Source of the DNA: Actinomycetota bacterium | Lineage (GTDB): Bacteria > Actinomycetota > Thermoleophilia > Solirubrobacterales > Solirubrobacteraceae | Length of the DNA stretch: 6,979 bases | Assembly: GCA_005788585.1 (NCBI GenBank) | Contig: SYBY01000221.1 | Coordinates: 1 to 6,979 of the forward strand | Direction of reading: 5' to 3' | The notes under the pieces: generated by a model | Database searches by the model: none | Seen by the model: the letters and a program-made list of their open reading frames with translations, nothing else | What the model was told of the DNA's origin: nothing | In this document: in pieces, positions 6,899 to 6,979 of the stretch | Layout: the number at the start of each line of letters is the position of its first letter | How positions within the stretch are numbered: the first letter of the stretch is position 1 | Program-made: the position numbers and the translations under genes

Positions 6899-6979
6899 AT
6901 GGTCGACGGGTGACCTCGTAGAGCGCGATGGTCGCGGCCATCGCGGCGTTGAGCGATTCCGAGGCGATCGGGATGTGCG
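6897..6979 (-). CDS. SpoU/TrmH-family RNA methyltransferase, C-terminal end (cut by window edge)
   Basis: The last 26 codons and TAG stop of a gene that enters from the right edge. The visible peptide includes HIPIASESLNAAMAATIALY followed by EVTRRP. This matches conserved motif 3 of the SPOUT (SpoU/TrmH) 2'-O-ribose methyltransferases, where I-P-x...ESLN...A...LYE forms part of the S-adenosylmethionine-binding trefoil knot and the dimer interface. The protein should methylate a ribose in rRNA or tRNA, but the target cannot be told from this fragment. A SpoU-type methyltransferase directly upstream of pheS is, from memory, a common arrangement in Actinomycetota, which supports the assignment. 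The stop is 12 bases before the pheS ATG, so the two are probably co-transcribed. The fragment is too short to exclude that the rest of the gene is damaged. Confidence 0.85.
   Translation of the reverse strand, partial: HIPIASESLNAAMAATIALYEVTRRP

Overview
The window is a compact, GC-rich bacterial chromosome segment in which every gene lies on the minus strand. Read in the direction of transcription (from high to low coordinates) it holds the last 26 codons of a SpoU/TrmH-family RNA methyltransferase, then pheS, pheT, argC, argJ, argB and the first 105 codons of argD. Both end genes are cut by the window edges. There is no stretch above 300 bases without a gene. The only gap is 12 bases, between the methyltransferase stop and pheS.

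The order SpoU methyltransferase - pheS - pheT - argC - argJ - argB - argD matches, from memory, the arrangement in Actinomycetota (Mycobacterium, Streptomyces and relatives). Very high GC, strong G/C preference at third codon positions and use of ArgJ rather than ArgA/ArgE fit that phylum. The PheS C-terminal region (a Cys4 insertion followed by WLEILGAGM) differs from the version I remember for Mycobacterium and Streptomyces. A deep-branching class such as Thermoleophilia is therefore a reasonable guess, but only a guess.

The genes serve two purposes. PheS and PheT form the (alpha-beta)2 phenylalanyl-tRNA synthetase. ArgJ, ArgB, ArgC and ArgD are the acetylated part of arginine synthesis: ArgJ makes N-acetylglutamate and ornithine by acetyl recycling, ArgB phosphorylates N-acetylglutamate, ArgC reduces the acyl phosphate to the semialdehyde, and ArgD transaminates it to N-acetylornithine, which returns to ArgJ.

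The most notable structural point is that all five junctions from pheS to argD overlap. Four are ATGA (4 bases) and the pheT/argC one is 8 bases with a GTG start. The tRNA synthetase and arginine genes therefore look like one translationally coupled transcript, with no space for a conventional arg promoter and operator ahead of argC. I saw no mobile element, CRISPR array, tRNA, rRNA, terminator or unknown gene. This is ordinary housekeeping DNA with a few details worth checking, not a new system.
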